This document shows positions 8,209-14,991 of a stretch of DNA of 27,017 nt, piece by piece. The stretch covers positions 1-27,017 of the forward strand of contig JBOFUX010000013.1 of assembly GCA_051652785.1 (NCBI GenBank), given 5' to 3'. How positions within the stretch are numbered: the first letter of the stretch is position 1; each line of letters opens with the position of its first letter. This DNA comes from JAGNZR01 sp051652785 (GTDB lineage Bacteria; Fusobacteriota; Fusobacteriia; Fusobacteriales; Fusobacteriaceae). The notes under the pieces were generated by a model. It did no database searches and had not been told where the DNA came from. It was given only the letters and a program-made list of their open reading frames with translations. Both the position numbers and the translations under genes were made by a program.

Positions 8209-8970
8209 ATGAAAGAATTTGATAATTTAGTAAAAATAATGAAGGAATTACGTGGTGAAAATGGTTGTCCTTGGGACCAAAAACAAACTTTAACCACTTT
8301 AAAAGAATATCTTTTGGAAGAAACATATGAAACTTTAGAGGTTATGGATGAAGGTGGAGATAAACTTAAAGGGGAATTAGGAGACTTACTTTTAAATATA
8401 GTGTTTCAATCTCAAATATGTGAAGAAAAAAAAGAATTTAATATAAAAAATGTTATTGAAAATCTAACTGATAAATTAATAAGAAGACATCCACATATAT
8501 TTCTTGATAAAAGAGAAGAATTAAGTGCAGAAGAGGTAAAAATACAATGGGATAAAGTTAAAAAAGGAGAAAAAGAACATGAAAATAGAAAGTCTATATT
8601 AGACGGAATTCCAAAAACATTTCCCCCTATGATGAGAGCTGAAAAAATTATAAAAAAAGTTTCAGAAGTGGGATTTGATTGGGAAGATGCAAATGGGGTT
8701 TTAGATAAGATTCAAGAAGAGATAGAAGAATTAAGAAAAGAGCTTGAAAATGGAAAGGATATATTAATAAAGAATGAATTAGGAGATTTAATTTTTTCAC
8801 TTATTAATTTATCAAGATATTTAGGTTATAACAGTTCAGATGTTTTAGAAAATACAAATAAAAAATTTGAAAGAAGATTTAGATATGTCGAAAATAATTG
8901 TGAAATTAAAAAAGAAAATAGGATAAAAATGGAAAAAAAGTGGCAAGAAGCAAAAAAAATAGTAGGCTAA
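8209..8970 (+). CDS. mazG: Nucleoside triphosphate pyrophosphohydrolase MazG
   Basis: A two-domain MazG of about 253 residues that hydrolyses (d)NTPs to monophosphates and pyrophosphate, a housekeeping role. The first domain opens with MKEFDNLVKIMKELRGENGCPWDQ and holds the metal-binding EExxE and ExxD pattern in LLEETYETLEVMDE and GELGDLLLNIVFQ. RRHPHIFLD and KVKKGEKEH are also typical. The second domain repeats the pattern (QEEIEELRKELE, KNELGDLIFSLINLSRYLG). An in-frame TTG at 8197 overlaps the ribosome site GGGAGGG (8199-8205), so ATG 8209 is the true start. It lies between mfd and the rqcP-like S4 gene. Confidence 0.95.
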   Translation: MKEFDNLVKIMKELRGENGCPWDQKQTLTTLKEYLLEETYETLEVMDEGGDKLKGELGDLLLNIVFQSQICEEKKEFNIKNVIENLTDKLIRRHPHIFLDKREELSAEEVKIQWDKVKKGEKEHENRKSILDGIPKTFPPMMRAEKIIKKVSEVGFDWEDANGVLDKIQEEIEELRKELENGKDILIKNELGDLIFSLINLSRYLGYNSSDVLENTNKKFERRFRYVENNCEIKKENRIKMEKKWQEAKKIVG

Positions 8971-8985
8971 ATATAGGAGGATATT

Positions 8986-9285
8986 ATGAGAGTTGATAAG
9001 TTTTTAAAGGTGAGTAGAATTATAAAAAGAAGACCAATTGCTAAATTAGTTGTAGATGGTGGTAAAGCAAAGATTAATGGAAAAATTATTAAAGCAGGAA
9101 CAGAGATAAAAGTTGGAAATATTTTAGAATTAGAGTATTATGATAAATATTTTAAAGTTGAAATATTGGAAGTTCCCACTGGAAATGTTTCTAAAGAAAG
9201 AACAGGAGATTTAATTAAAATATTAGAAGTGAAAGGTATAGAAAAAGAAATAAATCTAGAAAATGAAGAGGAACTTTTTTTATGA
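8986..9285 (+). CDS. rqcP: S4-domain RNA-binding protein, RqcP/HslR-like
   Basis: A 99-residue protein that is almost entirely an S4 RNA-binding fold: MRVDKFLKVSRIIKRRPIAK (residues 1-20), then VVDGGKAKINGKIIKAGTEIKVGNILEL. In B. subtilis the homologue RqcP (YabO) is encoded next to mazG and helps RqcH add alanine tails to stalled nascent chains on 50S subunits. E. coli HslR is a related relative. The same neighbour here (mazG 15 bp upstream) favours RqcP. The acidic C-terminal tail (EKEINLENEEELFL) is longer than the core family. The ATG has AGGAGG 5-6 bp upstream. The stop overlaps the ispE start by 4 bp (ATGA). Confidence 0.82.
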   Translation: MRVDKFLKVSRIIKRRPIAKLVVDGGKAKINGKIIKAGTEIKVGNILELEYYDKYFKVEILEVPTGNVSKERTGDLIKILEVKGIEKEINLENEEELFL

Positions 9286-10151
9286 AAGTTTGTGTAAGGA
9301 GTAATAGCAAAATAAATGTAGGGTTAAATATAGAAGGTATTTTAGAAAATGGGTATCATTCATTAGATATGATTATGTTACCCATAGGATTATCAGATTA
9401 TTTACATATTGAATTTAAAAAAAGAAAAGGTAATTTGAAAATTCAATCAAATAATCCTTTGGTACCAATAGGAGAAAAAAATATTTTAAATAAAATTTAC
9501 CAGCTATTTTATGAGTTTATAAAACATGAAAAAGAGGAAATTGAAGTTTATTTAGAGAAACAAATACCTTCCCAGGCAGGATTGGGAGGGGGAAGCTCCA
9601 ATGGAGCTTTTTTCTTAATGGAATTAAATAAATTTCATGGAAATTTATTATCAAAGAAAGAAATGATTGAAATATCAATGGAGATAGGAGCAGATATTCC
9701 ATTTTTTATTATAAATAAACCATGTAGAGCGAGAGGTATTGGAGATAAAATAGAAAATTTTGAAAACAATTTAAAAGCTAAAATTATAGTAATAAAACCT
9801 AATTTTGGAATTTCTACTCCGGTTGCGTTTAAAAAATTTGATTCTTTGAAAAACAAAAATAATTTAAAAAAAGCTGAAATAGAGAAAATAATTAAAGGAA
9901 TTTCTCAAAATGACTTGTATGTTATAATAAGGGCTATAGAAAATCAATTAGAAGAAAGTCTTTTAATAACAGATAAAAATATTATTGAATTTAGAAAAAG
10001 ATTAAATGAATTTTCAGAACTAAAATTTTTTATGTCCGGAAGTGGAAGTGCCTACTATTGCTTTGTAGAAGAGCAAGAAGGCGAGAATAAGTTAGTTCGA
10101 TTAAAAAATTACTTTAAAAACTGTAAAGTATATCTTTGCGAATTTTTATAG
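9282..10151 (+). CDS. ispE: 4-(cytidine 5'-diphospho)-2-C-methyl-D-erythritol kinase
   Basis: A GHMP-family kinase of 289 residues that phosphorylates CDP-methylerythritol in the MEP isoprenoid pathway, so the organism should use the MEP route. Visible marks are the N-terminal SNSKINVGLNI with the conserved Lys, ENGYHSLDMIMLPI, the glycine-rich ATP loop PSQAGLGGGSSNGAFF (~96-111), GADIPFFI with the catalytic Asp, and the C-terminal FMSGSGSAYYCF motif. It overlaps the upstream S4 gene by four bases, so it is translationally coupled. spoVG follows after 37 bp. No internal anomaly is seen. Confidence 0.94.
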   Translation: MKVCVRSNSKINVGLNIEGILENGYHSLDMIMLPIGLSDYLHIEFKKRKGNLKIQSNNPLVPIGEKNILNKIYQLFYEFIKHEKEEIEVYLEKQIPSQAGLGGGSSNGAFFLMELNKFHGNLLSKKEMIEISMEIGADIPFFIINKPCRARGIGDKIENFENNLKAKIIVIKPNFGISTPVAFKKFDSLKNKNNLKKAEIEKIIKGISQNDLYVIIRAIENQLEESLLITDKNIIEFRKRLNEFSELKFFMSGSGSAYYCFVEEQEGENKLVRLKNYFKNCKVYLCEFL

Positions 10152-10188
10152 TAAAATTTTATTATCTAAAAATCAGGGGGGATTAATA

Positions 10189-10503
10189 GTGAGAATTACA
10201 GATATTAGAGTAAGGGTTGTAAAAACTTCTGAAAAAGAAGTCGAGAATGAGTTAAAGTTAAGAGCTTATGCTGATATAACTTTTGAGGAAAGTTTTGTTG
10301 TTCACGGTTTAAAAATAATTGACGGACAAAAAGGAATGTTTGTAGCAATGCCTTCAAGAAAAATGCCTAGTGGAGAATTTAAAGATGTCGCACATCCTAT
10401 TAAGCTAGAATTAAGAGAAGAAATAACCAAAAGTGTAATCGATAAATATAATGAGTGTAAAAATTTAAATGAATTAAAAAAAGAAGAAAGTATAGCGGAA
10501 TAA
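10189..10503 (+). CDS. spoVG: SpoVG family regulatory protein
   Basis: A 104-residue SpoVG homologue (about 97 in B. subtilis). It starts MRITDIRVRVVK and contains LRAYADITFEESFVVHGLKIIDGQKGMFVAMPSRK, the family core, then EFKDVAHPIKLELREEI. In Listeria and Borrelia SpoVG binds RNA or DNA and acts as a global regulator. A non-sporulating diderm would use it in that way, not for spore cortex formation. The start is GTG preceded by a strong AGGGGGGAT at 10175-10183. It is the last gene before a perfect terminator hairpin, at the end of the series that begins with mfd. Confidence 0.95.
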   Translation: MRITDIRVRVVKTSEKEVENELKLRAYADITFEESFVVHGLKIIDGQKGMFVAMPSRKMPSGEFKDVAHPIKLELREEITKSVIDKYNECKNLNELKKEESIAE

Positions 10504-10540
10504 AATAACACCACCTTTATGGTGGTGTTATTTTATTTTT
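10502..10540 (+). terminator. Intrinsic terminator after spoVG
   Basis: A perfect 14-bp stem, AAAATAACACCACC pairing with GGTGGTGTTATTTT, with a TTTAT loop and a T-rich tail. The symmetric A- and T-tracts would let it act in both directions. The next ~105 bases (10541-10647) are AT-rich and show nothing else. Confidence 0.92.
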
Positions 10541-10647
10541 AGAAAGATAGAATAATTTTAAAGTTATATATTTTTAATTTTTAGTTTGAATCCTTAGCGA
10601 CCTCGTTTTTGAAAAAGAATAAAATTGTTACTTTAAAATAAAAAAAA

Positions 10648-10676
10648 TTGACATTATTTGATTAATATGATATTAT
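10648..10676 (+). promoter_or_regulatory. Promoter of tRNA-Gln
   Basis: Consensus -35 TTGACA (10648-10653), 17-bp spacer, -10 TATTAT (10671-10676). The expected start, about 10683, is only a few bases before the mature tRNA 5' end at 10688. Confidence 0.88.
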
Positions 10677-10687
10677 ATTAAAGGTAT

Positions 10688-10762
10688 TGGGCTGTCGCCA
10701 AGCGGTAAGGCATCAGACTTTGACTCTGACATGCGTTGGTTCGAATCCAGCCAGCCCAACCA
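10688..10762 (+). tRNA. tRNA-Gln (anticodon UUG)
   Basis: A full cloverleaf can be folded by hand. Acceptor TGGGCTG (10688-10694) pairs with CAGCCCA (10752-10758). The D stem is GCC/GGC and the anticodon stem TCAGA/TCTGA. The anticodon loop CTTTGAC has anticodon TTG at 10720-10722, and the T arm is GTTGG-TTCGAAT-CCAGC. The discriminator is A10759 and the CCA end (10760-10762) is encoded. A U-first acceptor pair and the UUG anticodon are typical of glutamine tRNAs. It is a single-gene unit with its own promoter and terminator. Confidence 0.97.
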
Positions 10763-10778
10763 AAATATAAGAGTTTCG

Positions 10779-10806
10779 CTGTCTATAAATAGACAGTTTT
10801 TTTTTT
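10779..10806 (+). terminator. Intrinsic terminator after tRNA-Gln
   Basis: The 7-bp stem CTGTCTA/TAGACAG with a TAAA loop is followed by ten T residues, 17 bp after the CCA end. Confidence 0.9.
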
Positions 10807-10841
10807 AATGAAAAAAGTATTCTTAGTAAAAAAATAGCTAG

Positions 10842-10871
10842 TTGACGGATAACTAAAAAAAATGTTATTAT
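10842..10871 (+). promoter_or_regulatory. Promoter of the MipA/OmpV-family gene
   Basis: -35 TTGACG (10842-10847), 18-bp spacer, -10 TATTAT (10866-10871). The start would lie near 10878, giving a ~30-nt leader with GGGAGGAAAG before the ATG. Confidence 0.7.
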
Positions 10872-10907
10872 GAAGTAAATCTATGAAATTTTTAATGGGA
10901 GGAAAGA

Positions 10908-11651
10908 ATGAAGAGAAAAATATTATTAGTAGGGGCTATTTTAGCGGCTAGTACAGCGTTAATGGCTGAAGGGAATAAATTTGGTGTCGGGACAGGGATA
11001 GGATATTCAACGAAAATACAAAAAATAGATGATAGTAAAGCTTTTGCACTGCCATTATTCGATATAGAATATAATGACTTTTATATTAAAGGACTATCAG
11101 TAGGGTATAATTTATATAAAAATGATGACTTTACAATGTCGTTATTTTTTGATCCATTGACTGGTTATGCAGTAAAATCTAAAGATATGAAAGAGGGTTA
11201 TAATAAGATAGAAGATAGAGATGCTCAAGCTATGTTTGGAGCAGCGGCAGAAATAAATACAGGAATAAATGAAATTAGAACAGCAGTTAGTTTTCAAGCT
11301 GGAAAAGATGGTGGAAATGGAAAGTGGAGTATTTATAGAGCGTTTAAAGCAGATAAATTTGTTATAATTCCTTCGATTTATACATCTTATTTTACATCTG
11401 ATTATACAGATTATTATTTTGGTGTTTCCTCAAGTGAAGCTTCTAAAAATAAATATATTAATAAGTCGTATAATGCTGGTGGAGCTATGTCAATAGGAAT
11501 GGCTTTAGCAGGAGAGTATAGTTTTAGTGAAAAACTTTCTATAATGATGTTTTTAGGTGTTGAAAGATTTTCTGACGAAATTAAGAATTCTCCAATTGTT
11601 GAAAATGATGTAATACTTATGACTGGTTTAGGAGCTAAATATTACTTTTAA
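10908..11651 (+). CDS. MipA/OmpV family outer-membrane protein
   Basis: A 247-residue predicted outer-membrane beta-barrel. A Sec signal peptide is clear (MKRKILLVGAILAASTALMA, cleavage after residue ~20). The mature part alternates polar and aromatic residues (FGVGTGIGYSTKI, SVGYNLYKNDDFTMSLFF, FVIIPSIYTSYFTS) and ends GLGAKYYF, with the C-terminal phenylalanine expected by the Bam machinery. MipA of E. coli binds murein hydrolase and PBP1B, and OmpV of Vibrio is an antigenic porin-like protein; which role applies here is not visible. The gene stands alone between its own promoter and terminator. It is the strongest evidence in the window for a diderm cell. Confidence 0.85.
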   Translation: MKRKILLVGAILAASTALMAEGNKFGVGTGIGYSTKIQKIDDSKAFALPLFDIEYNDFYIKGLSVGYNLYKNDDFTMSLFFDPLTGYAVKSKDMKEGYNKIEDRDAQAMFGAAAEINTGINEIRTAVSFQAGKDGGNGKWSIYRAFKADKFVIIPSIYTSYFTSDYTDYYFGVSSSEASKNKYINKSYNAGGAMSIGMALAGEYSFSEKLSIMMFLGVERFSDEIKNSPIVENDVILMTGLGAKYYF

Positions 11652-11706
11652 AAAAATATAAATACTTTTTAGTAAATGATAACTAATAAAAAATTATTTT
11701 TTTTAT

Positions 11707-11743
11707 AAAAAGAGACGATAATAAATAAATATCGTCTCTTTTT
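11707..11743 (+). terminator. Intrinsic terminator after the MipA/OmpV gene
   Basis: A 14-bp stem, AAAAAGAGACGATA pairing with TATCGTCTCTTTTT, with a 9-nt loop (ATAAATAAA). It can also work on the opposite strand. Confidence 0.9.
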
Positions 11744-11785
11744 AATGTGTGTAAGTATATATTATCTAAATAAATATTATGGACT

Positions 11786-11824
11786 AAAAAAGAGGGGAAT
11801 ATTTTTTAGAAATCCCCTCTTTTT
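11786..11824 (-). terminator. Intrinsic terminator of the minus-strand transporter gene, probably bidirectional
   Basis: The 12-bp stem AAAAAGAGGGGA/TCCCCTCTTTTT (11787-11798 with 11813-11824) has a 14-nt loop and lies 25 bp beyond the transporter stop codon. On the minus strand the stem runs into six U residues (A-tract 11786-11791). With the hairpin at 11707 it isolates two convergent genes. Confidence 0.85.
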
Positions 11825-11848
11825 ACATGACTTTTTATTTTTAATATA

Positions 11849-13129
11849 TTAATTTAAATATCTAATCCAAATATAAATATTTGAAATAATTAAAGTTTGA
11901 ATAGCTATTAGAGAACCAAATTTAATAAAATCAAGAAAACTGATTCTTATTCCAGCTTTAGTAGCAGCACTAACAGCAACTACATTAGTAGCAGAAGCTA
12001 GAATAGAGATATTTCCTCCTAAACAAGAACCAAAGGATAATGCCCACCAAAAAGCATTAGGATCTCCTTGTCCTTTAAATGAAGGAATCATAACTTCTAC
12101 AATTTTAGAAACAGTAGCAGCATTCGCTACATTACCAATTACAGAAGTAAAGAGAGCTGAAATCCATGAAATACCCAAAACAGCAATATTAAAATGCCCT
12201 TTCGTAACTTCTATCATTTTTTTTCCTAAAAAATCAATGACATGAGTTTCTTGAATACCTTTTACCATCATGAAAAGACCGATAAAAAAGAATAAAGTAT
12301 CCCATTCCACATGTTTAAAAGTTTCCACTGTATCTTTTTTAGCAATAATTACTAAGATTACTGCTCCACTTAAAGAAATAATAGCTAAACCTTTATCAAT
12401 AAAGTTATTCAAAATAAAACCTAAAATAACTAAGGAGAAAATTATTCCAGCTTCTTTTAATAACTTTTTATCCTTTAAAGTTCTACCAGCATCAAGTTCC
12501 ATAATTCTAGCTTTTAACTCAACAGATACTTTTAGCTTCCTTCCATAAATAAAATAAACATTTGCTATTAAAATAATCATAGCTATGATTGACATTGGAC
12601 CTGTGTTAAGAATAAAATCGTTAAATGTAAGATGAGACTCGTTTCCAATTATAAGTTGAGTAGGATCTCCAATTATAGTAGCAACGCCACCAATATTAGC
12701 AGCCATAACCTCAGTTATAATAAATGGAAATGGATTAAGTTCTAATTGGTTAGCCAGAAGAATAGAAACTGGCGCCATAAGTAAAATTGTTGTAACGTTA
12801 TCTAAAAATGCTGAGCATATAGCTGTTACCAGTGCCAGAAGGACGATAAGAGCAAAGGGTTCTCCTCGCACAAGTTGAGCGGCTTTGATAGCAAACCATT
12901 GGAAGATACCGGTTTCAGAAATAAGATGAACTATTATCATCATTCCTATTAATAAAAATAAAATTTCTAATCTTTCTGCAACTGCCTCTAAAGCTTTTTC
13001 TTCATTTAAAATACCAACTAAAGCCATCCCTAAACCACCGATCATAGTAGCCCATGCTCCTGGAACTTTTTCAGAAATAATTAAATAAAAAACTGTAATG
13101 AAAATTACTAATCCTAAAACTATCTGCAT
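11849..13129 (-). CDS. ArsB/NhaD-type ion transporter (SLC13-like superfamily)
   Basis: A 426-residue integral membrane protein with about ten to twelve hydrophobic segments, from the first helix IVLGLVIFITVFYLIIS to the last LIAIQTLIISNIYIWI. Two inverted-repeat-type signatures fit the Ion Transporter superfamily: SAFLDNVTTILLMAPVSILLA (~110-130) with IIGDPTQLIIG soon after, and in the second half VIGNVANAATVSKIVEVM with SFGSCLGGNISILASATNVV. Family members move Na+/H+, arsenite or organic anions. The sequence alone does not decide among these, and no ars genes lie nearby. The minus-strand start has AGAGGTGA 6-7 bp before the ATG. It is a single-gene unit divergent from glpP. Confidence 0.85.
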   Translation of the reverse strand: MQIVLGLVIFITVFYLIISEKVPGAWATMIGGLGMALVGILNEEKALEAVAERLEILFLLIGMMIIVHLISETGIFQWFAIKAAQLVRGEPFALIVLLALVTAICSAFLDNVTTILLMAPVSILLANQLELNPFPFIITEVMAANIGGVATIIGDPTQLIIGNESHLTFNDFILNTGPMSIIAMIILIANVYFIYGRKLKVSVELKARIMELDAGRTLKDKKLLKEAGIIFSLVILGFILNNFIDKGLAIISLSGAVILVIIAKKDTVETFKHVEWDTLFFFIGLFMMVKGIQETHVIDFLGKKMIEVTKGHFNIAVLGISWISALFTSVIGNVANAATVSKIVEVMIPSFKGQGDPNAFWWALSFGSCLGGNISILASATNVVAVSAATKAGIRISFLDFIKFGSLIAIQTLIISNIYIWIRYLN

Positions 13130-13167
13130 TGTTGTTCACCTCTAAATTTTTTCAAGTTATATATTAA

Positions 13168-13196
13168 AGTATATATCAGAAATTTGTAATTTGCAA
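13168..13196 (-). promoter_or_regulatory. Promoter of the ArsB/NhaD-type transporter
   Basis: On the minus strand: -35 TTGCAA (13196-13191), 17-bp spacer, -10 TATACT (13173-13168). The start would be near 13161, ~32 nt before the coding start. Confidence 0.65.
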
Positions 13197-13222
13197 TTAA
13201 TAAAAAATAAAAATAAAATATA

Positions 13223-13251
13223 TTGATAATGTTAAAATAAAAGTATATGAT
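13223..13251 (+). promoter_or_regulatory. Candidate promoter of glpP
   Basis: -35 TTGATA (13223-13228), 17-bp spacer, -10 TATGAT (13246-13251). This would give a ~110-nt AT-rich leader before the ATG at 13370. No clear hairpin is seen in the leader. Confidence 0.45.
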
Positions 13252-13369
13252 ATTAAGTAGTATATTAATACATTTTAGTTATTTATTAAAAAATAAAATT
13301 TAAAATAAAACACAAATTATTATAGGTGTTGTTTTAGATTTATTATTAAATATTATGGAGGTTTAGTGG

Positions 13370-13969
13370 ATGAGCGACGAATTAAAAAAAAATTTAGAAG
13401 AAAGTCCGTTAATTATAGCTTTAAAAAATGAAAAAGATTTATCTAGAGTATTAAAATTAGAATCAAAAATAATATTTTTACTTTGTGGAGATATATTAAG
13501 TATTGAAGAGTTAACGCGACAAATAAAATCTTCTGGGAAAAAAAATTTTGTACATATAGATATGATTGAAGGATTAGATTCTAGAGCAGAAAAAAGTATA
13601 GATTTTTTAAAAAATAATAGCTATGCTGATGGAATTATAAGTACTAAGCCTTCTATGATAAAATATGCGAAAAAAAATGGCTTTATAACAATTCAAAGAT
13701 GTTTTTTAATTGATTCTTTATCTTTTGGAAATACGAAAAAAATTTTAAAAGAAGGGAATGCTGATGCAATAGAGATACTACCAGGGGGAATGCCTAAAAT
13801 TATAAAGAAGATCTCATCTATGATAAATGTCCCATTAATTGCAGGGGGCTTAATAATGGATTTAGAGGATATAGAGATCAGATTGAAAAATGGAGCGTTG
13901 GGAGTTTCAACGACAGATTTAAAAGTAGCAGAAAGTTATTGTGAAATTAATAAAAAAAATAAATTATAA
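13370..13969 (+). CDS. glpP: Glycerol uptake operon antiterminator GlpP
   Basis: A 199-residue GlpP homologue (about 192 in B. subtilis). GlpP binds glycerol 3-phosphate and then the leader RNA of glp genes, preventing early termination. Visible marks are NLEESPLIIALKNEKDL at the N-terminus, VHIDMIEGLDSRAEKSIDFL (~62-81), DGIISTKPSMIKYAKK, IQRCFLIDSLSFGNTKK, the phosphate-binding-type IEILPGGMPKII and LIAGGLIMDLED of a TIM-barrel-like fold, and GVSTTDLKV near the end. It lies directly upstream of glpF, separated by a promoter and a leader hairpin that should be its target. The start has ATGGAGG upstream. Confidence 0.93.
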   Translation: MSDELKKNLEESPLIIALKNEKDLSRVLKLESKIIFLLCGDILSIEELTRQIKSSGKKNFVHIDMIEGLDSRAEKSIDFLKNNSYADGIISTKPSMIKYAKKNGFITIQRCFLIDSLSFGNTKKILKEGNADAIEILPGGMPKIIKKISSMINVPLIAGGLIMDLEDIEIRLKNGALGVSTTDLKVAESYCEINKKNKL

Positions 13970-14037
13970 GGTTAAAATTTATTCCGAGTCATAAACAAAA
14001 CGTTTGGGATTAAAACGAACAATTAAAACGGATTAAA

Positions 14038-14066
14038 TTGACAAATTTAAAAGTTTCAAGTATACT
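14038..14066 (+). promoter_or_regulatory. Promoter of glpFK
   Basis: -35 TTGACA (14038-14043), 17-bp spacer, -10 TATACT (14061-14066), close to consensus, as expected for a gene controlled after initiation by antitermination. The start is near 14073, giving a ~140-nt leader. Just upstream are three AAAACG copies (13997, 14012, 14025), the first inside the imperfect palindrome CAAAACGTTTGG (13996-14007). Confidence 0.85.
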
Positions 14067-14137
14067 TGTTTTATAGAATGTGAATATATTCTTTCAATTC
14101 TAATTAAACTTAAATTAAATATAGCTAAAGAAAACAG

Positions 14138-14188
14138 AGAGAGCTATCAATTATCTTGTAGAAATACGAGATAATTGATAGCTTTTTT
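14138..14188 (+). promoter_or_regulatory. glpF leader terminator hairpin, likely GlpP antitermination target
   Basis: AGAGAGCT at 14138-14145 opens a 19-bp stem (14142-14160 with 14165-14183) with one G-U pair and a GAAA tetraloop, followed by TTTTTT. It lies between the promoter and the start codon, so it would stop transcription unless overridden. The AGAGAGCT element at its 5' base recurs in the leader of the glycerol-3-phosphate oxidation operon (16575). GlpP acting here is inferred from the B. subtilis system. Confidence 0.85.
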
Positions 14189-14212
14189 ATATAATAATAT
14201 AGGAGGAAATTT

Positions 14213-14965
14213 ATGAATGTGTATACGGGAGAATTTATTGGAACAACAATACTTATACTTTTAGGAAACGGTGTTGTTGCAGGTTGTTTGCTACCTAAAA
14301 GTAAGGCAGAAAATGGAGGATGGATGGTAATCACAGCTGCTTGGGGATTTGCGGTAATGACAGGTGCTTATGTTACAGGATGGATAAGTGGAGCTCATTT
14401 AAATCCTGCTTTAACTATAGGACTGGCCTCAATCGGAAGTATGAATTGGAGTATGGTTCCAGGTTATATACTAGCTCAAATAGGAGGAGCTATGTTCGGG
14501 CAATTACTGGTAATTTTAGTTTATAAACTGCACTATGATATAGCTGAAGACAAAGATTTAATATTGGCAACATTTTCCACAGCTCCAGCTATAAGAAATA
14601 ATAAATGGAATTTTGTAACTGAAGTTATAGGAACAGTAATGTTAGTTTTTGGATTATTAGGAATAGGACATGGAAATAATACTATTACAACCTTTGTGGG
14701 GGAAACAGGGAAATTCAGTGGAAATATAGGTATACTTGGACCATTGTTAGCAGGACTGTTAGTTTGGGGAATAGGTCTTAGTTTAGGAGGACCAACAGGC
14801 TATGCAATTAATCCAGCTAGAGATTTAGGGCCTAGAATAATGCATAGTTTTTTGCCACTGAAAAATAAAGGGGGAAGTGATTGGAGTTATGCATGGATAC
14901 CTGTAATAGGTCCTGTTGTGGGAGGAGTTATTGGAGCGTTACTTTTTAAAGGATTATTTAGTTAA
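14213..14965 (+). CDS. glpF: Glycerol uptake facilitator
   Basis: A 250-residue aquaglyceroporin of the inner membrane that lets glycerol enter by diffusion. Both pore boxes are present: NPA at ~64-66 in GAHLNPALTIG, and NPARD at ~200-204 in GYAINPARDLGPRIMH. The Asp after the second box is typical of glycerol-conducting members. The N-terminal GEFIGTTILILLGNGVVAGC is also typical. The ATG has AGGAGGAAAT upstream. glpK follows 26 bp later with no terminator between, so they form one transcript from the promoter at 14038. Confidence 0.95.
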   Translation: MNVYTGEFIGTTILILLGNGVVAGCLLPKSKAENGGWMVITAAWGFAVMTGAYVTGWISGAHLNPALTIGLASIGSMNWSMVPGYILAQIGGAMFGQLLVILVYKLHYDIAEDKDLILATFSTAPAIRNNKWNFVTEVIGTVMLVFGLLGIGHGNNTITTFVGETGKFSGNIGILGPLLAGLLVWGIGLSLGGPTGYAINPARDLGPRIMHSFLPLKNKGGSDWSYAWIPVIGPVVGGVIGALLFKGLFS

Positions 14966-14991
14966 ATTAAATTAAAAAAGGAGTATAAAAT

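Noticed and set aside
8197..8211. TTG at 8197 as the mazG start
   Set aside because: It overlaps the Shine-Dalgarno sequence GGGAGGG, which is correctly spaced for ATG 8209.
10582..10605. GTTTGAATCC-like sequence before tRNA-Gln as a tRNA remnant
   Set aside because: It resembles a T-arm only loosely, lacks the TTCRA core, and no acceptor or anticodon stem can be built around it.
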